Assembly (NCBI GenBank): GCA_022791635.1
Contig: JAAVZL010000047.1
Location: 1 to 64,000, forward strand
Source: Lachnospiraceae bacterium
GTDB taxonomy: Bacteria > Bacillota > Clostridia > Lachnospirales > Lachnospiraceae
Direction: 5' to 3'
DNA: 64,000 bases
In this document: positions 61,969 to 64,000 of the stretch, piece after piece
Layout: the number at the start of each line of letters is the position of its first letter
How positions within the stretch are numbered: position 1 is the first letter of the stretch
Notes under the pieces: generated by a model
What the model was told of the DNA's origin: nothing
The model's database searches: none
Seen by the model: only the letters and a program-made list of their open reading frames with translations
Made by a program: the position numbers and the translations under genes

Positions 61969-62238
61969 TTATGTTTCGTCTGTCTCTTCGGTATCTTCCT
62001 CTGTGTCTGCTTCTTCTGTATTTGTATCAGCCTCGTTCTCTGCTTCCTCGCCGGAGCTTAAAGAAACATAGCCACGCTCAGATGCCCCCACTTCTTCGGC
62101 AGTGAGATCCTCGCTGTCATCCCCCAGATCATCTGCAAAGGGATCCGCAGCAAAGAACTTTTTGTAAGCAAAGATACCTCCGGCAACAGTTGCGCAAAGC
62201 AGGGCAGCAGAGCCCACAAACTTAAAAAATTTCTTCAT
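61969..62238 (-). CDS. Small membrane-anchored acidic protein
   Basis: 89 aa from the ATG at 62238 (GGAAAGGAG 8-15 bases upstream). KKFFKFVGSAALLCATVAGG near 2-21 is a single membrane segment or uncleaved signal. The remaining ~60 residues are acidic (about a third D and E) and end in TEEADTEEDTEETDET-like repeats. Low complexity; no family recognised. Convergent with trxA, separated by R5. Probably a real small gene given its ribosome site. Confidence 0.6.
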   Translation of the reverse strand: MKKFFKFVGSAALLCATVAGGIFAYKKFFAADPFADDLGDDSEDLTAEEVGASERGYVSLSSGEEAENEADTNTEEADTEEDTEETDET

Positions 62239-62366
62239 ATTCAACAAACTCCTTTCCTTCACTTTCTTTATTGTAATACGAAATACTGGAAAAGAAAAGC
62301 AAAAAAATGAAAAAATTTATTGTCAAGGGAAAAAATATATATTACTCTATATAGGTAGAAGAGTTT

Positions 62367-62519
62367 GGAAATTCATCTCTGATATGGGGCATAATATATA
62401 GTTTGCGGAACTATAACAGTAAAGTATGAATTATGCCCAGATGGATTTACGGACACATGTTTTTGTGGCCGGAAATTCATCTTTGATAGGGGCATAATGC
62501 ATAGTTTACGGAACTATAA
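62367..62519 (+). repeat. Direct repeat pair upstream of the LiaF-like gene
   Basis: Two ~50-base copies, 62367-62416 and 62471-62519, each GGAAATTCATC...GGGGCATAAT...ATAGTTT-CGGAACTATAA. Between them an inverted ATTATGCCC (62430-62438) can pair with GGGCATAAT of copy A. Inner stem ATAGTT/AACTAT in both copies. Remaining sequence of this 301-base gap is AT-rich without other features. Confidence 0.75.
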
Positions 62520-62539
62520 ATAGAAAGGAATTGCGAAAG

Positions 62540-63232
62540 ATGAAAAACAGAGTTTCAAATGTAATATGGGGCCTGCTCCTGATTCTTATAGGGATTGGCT
62601 ACGCAGGAGGAAATCTTGGTCTTTGGGATTTTCATATTTTCTTTAAGGGCTGGTGGACCTTATTTATTCTGGTTCCCTGTGCGATTAATCTGATGCAGCA
62701 TGGTCCGAACGGCGGCAATGTGGCAGGGCTTTGCGTGGGAATTGCCCTTCTGCTTGCGGCGCAGGGTGTTCTGGAGTTTGCCCTGATTCGAAAGCTTTTG
62801 GTGCCTGCCATTTTGATCCTCATTGGCCTGAGCATTATGCTCAGTAATACCAAGCGGCGGATTACGGATCAGCAGGGAAATCAGATCCCCTATGAAAAGA
62901 CGGGGCCCGGAGGTTCGGATGTGTCGGGCGTTTTTGACGGCAGAAAGGCCCAGTATGACGGGCAGCTTTTTGAGGGGGCGACGGTGAGCGCGGTGTTCGG
63001 CGGTGTGGAGATGGATTTGAGGACGGCACGGATTGAGCGGGACGTGCGCATTGACGCAACGGCTATCTTTGGGGGCATTGATATCCGTGTGCCTGCCAAT
63101 GTGATTGTAAAGGTGATGTCAACTCCGGTGCTTGGAGGGGTGTCCAACAGGGCGGCAGCTCCTACGGAGGTTCCCTGCCATACCCTGTATGTGAATGCAA
63201 CCTGTGTGTTTGGAGGCGTGGAAATCAAATGA
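62540..63232 (+). CDS. LiaF-like membrane protein
   Basis: 230 aa from the ATG at 62540 (GAAAGGA at 62523). Four hydrophobic segments in residues 1-105 (VIWGLLLILIGIGYAGGNLG; WWTLFILVPCAINLM; VAGLCVGIALLLAAQGVLEF; LLVPAILILIGLSIML) are followed by a soluble beta-rich domain with three FGG repeats (VSAVFGGVEMDL; ATAIFGGIDIRV; TPVLGGVSN; CVFGGVEIK), as in LiaF/YvqF cell-envelope stress proteins. No LiaRS genes are adjacent. It overlaps maf by 4 bases. Confidence 0.83.
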   Translation: MKNRVSNVIWGLLLILIGIGYAGGNLGLWDFHIFFKGWWTLFILVPCAINLMQHGPNGGNVAGLCVGIALLLAAQGVLEFALIRKLLVPAILILIGLSIMLSNTKRRITDQQGNQIPYEKTGPGGSDVSGVFDGRKAQYDGQLFEGATVSAVFGGVEMDLRTARIERDVRIDATAIFGGIDIRVPANVIVKVMSTPVLGGVSNRAAAPTEVPCHTLYVNATCVFGGVEIK

Positions 63233-63807
63233 AAAAGGAATGGATTCTGGCCTCGGCTTCTCCCAGAAGGAAGGAGCTTTTATCGAAGATGGGACTTCGG
63301 TTTACCGTATGTCCTGCCTGCCAGGAGGAGGAGAGCAGCTTTCAAAGGCCAGAGGAGGTTGTAAAGGAGCTGGCTCTTAAGAAGGCCCTGGAGGTTGCCG
63401 GGAAGACAAAAAAGGATGCTTATGTGATTGGCTCGGATACGGTGGTGGCTTTTCAGGGAGAGATCTTAGGAAAGCCGGAAGATGAGGAGGATGCTTTTCG
63501 CATGTTGAAACGCCTTCAGGGGACTTCCCACATGGTGTATACGGGAGTGGCTCTGGTGGATGCGAAAACTCAGGAGACGCTTCTTAACTTTGTGGACGGA
63601 ACGAAGGTTTCCATGTATCCCATGACAGAGGAATGGATTTGCGGGTACATTGAGAGAGGAGAGCCCATGGATAAGGCGGGAGCCTATGCCATTCAGGGGG
63701 AATGCGCTCTGTGGATCAAAGGCATAGAGGGAGCTTATTCCACGGTGGTGGGCTTTCCCACGGCTCGGTTTTATCAGGAGCTTTTAAGGCTTGGAGTGGA
63801 GCTTTAA
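63229..63807 (+). CDS. maf: Maf-type nucleoside triphosphate pyrophosphatase
   Basis: 192 aa, complete. LASASPRRKELLSKMGLRF near 7-25 (Maf signature SxSPRR), EVVKELALKKALEV near 43, VIGSDTVVAFQGEILGKPED near 65-84, and DKAGAYAIQGECALWIKGIE near 146-165. Hydrolyses non-canonical or methylated nucleotides (dTTP/UTP type). Translationally coupled to the LiaF-like gene (4-base ATGA overlap). Confidence 0.95.
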   Translation: MKKEWILASASPRRKELLSKMGLRFTVCPACQEEESSFQRPEEVVKELALKKALEVAGKTKKDAYVIGSDTVVAFQGEILGKPEDEEDAFRMLKRLQGTSHMVYTGVALVDAKTQETLLNFVDGTKVSMYPMTEEWICGYIERGEPMDKAGAYAIQGECALWIKGIEGAYSTVVGFPTARFYQELLRLGVEL

Positions 63808-63854
63808 GCTTCGCTGCATGCAGGGATATGTTTTTGGACAGAAAGGATGGCAGT

Positions 63855-64000
63855 ATGTATCGGGCTTGTATTTTTGATTTGGACGGTACGCTGTGCGACA
63901 GCGTGGAGTCTATTGCTTATAGCGCAAATCATGCCTTGCGGGACATGGGACTAAAGGAGGCATCCTTAGAAGACTACAAGATTTTTGTGGGAGACGGCGT
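63855..64000 (+). CDS. HAD-family phosphatase, 5' part (phosphoglycolate phosphatase-like)
   Basis: Begins at ATG 63855 after GAAAGGATGG and runs off the window. MYRACIFDLDGTLCDSVESI is the catalytic DxDGT motif I of HAD hydrolases, and the start of a helical cap domain follows (ANHALRDMGLKEASLEDYK). PGP/beta-phosphoglucomutase group; the end is not visible. Confidence 0.85.
   Translation, partial: MYRACIFDLDGTLCDSVESIAYSANHALRDMGLKEASLEDYKIFVGDG

Noticed and set aside
1..64000. CRISPR arrays, prophage, integrase or complete insertion sequence
   Set aside because: No regularly spaced direct repeats and no transposase, integrase or phage structural genes were seen; the palindromes carry no protein gene.

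Overview
The window reads as a chromosomal segment of an obligately anaerobic gut-type Clostridium relative, most likely Lachnospiraceae. The evidence is strong GGAGG ribosome sites, roughly 50% GC, dense + strand coding, glycyl-radical and Hdr/Flx redox enzymes, a fused flavodiiron protein, class I two-subunit fumarase, PadR/DUF2812 and zinc-finger anti-sigma pairs, and no respiratory membrane complex. The family assignment is inference from gene content; no ribosomal RNA is present.

Layout. (1) 0-9 kb: one tight operon encoding an HdrA flavoprotein, an MvhD/FlxD protein, two iron-sulfur Flx-type subunits, a FAD/NAD(P)H Flx subunit, then a soluble fumarate-reductase-type FrdB and FrdA, and an AspT-type transporter. 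HdrB/HdrC and membrane anchors are absent. I read it as a candidate NADH-driven, possibly electron-bifurcating, soluble fumarate reductase. Fumarase follows at 12.3-13.7 kb, completing a malate to fumarate to succinate module. (2) 9-23.6 kb: ECF sigma/anti-sigma, PadR/DUF2812, a decayed AAA-ATPase/nuclease gene, a GNAT-membrane fusion, DUF1275 and TRIC membrane proteins, a GH36 alpha-galactosidase, a FIST sensor with a soluble chemoreceptor, and a second sigma factor. (3) 23.7-29.8 kb: a copper island (CopA, CsoR, small HMA chaperone) with CsoR-like operators in the copA promoter, then a three-module flavodiiron NADH oxidase. (4) 30-42.3 kb: a LacI-controlled sugar operon with ABC transporter parts, a fucose-isomerase-like enzyme, a glycyl radical enzyme with its activase, an FGGY kinase and a class II aldolase. 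Three of its genes are damaged. (5) 42.3-49 kb: LarE, tRNA-Glu(CTC), a membrane protein, and topoisomerase IV (parE, parC). (6) 49-55.5 kb: twin beta-helix proteins, GlnRS, and a MocR regulator. (7) 55.6-64 kb: UlaA/UlaB-type PTS with a SorC regulator, an arylsulfate sulfotransferase, thioredoxin reductase and thioredoxin, a LiaF-like protein, Maf, and the start of a HAD phosphatase.

A second layer is a set of large intergenic palindromes. One family (five copies, one a half) has a conserved core and outer arms that differ between copies but stay self-complementary. All five point the same way as the gene upstream. A second family has two copies in opposite orientation, and several single giant hairpins are present. 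A recurrent mode of decay is also visible: internal deletions have removed the nuclease core of one gene, most of an ABC ATPase, and parts of an amidohydrolase whose end is joined to a half palindrome at a shared short sequence.
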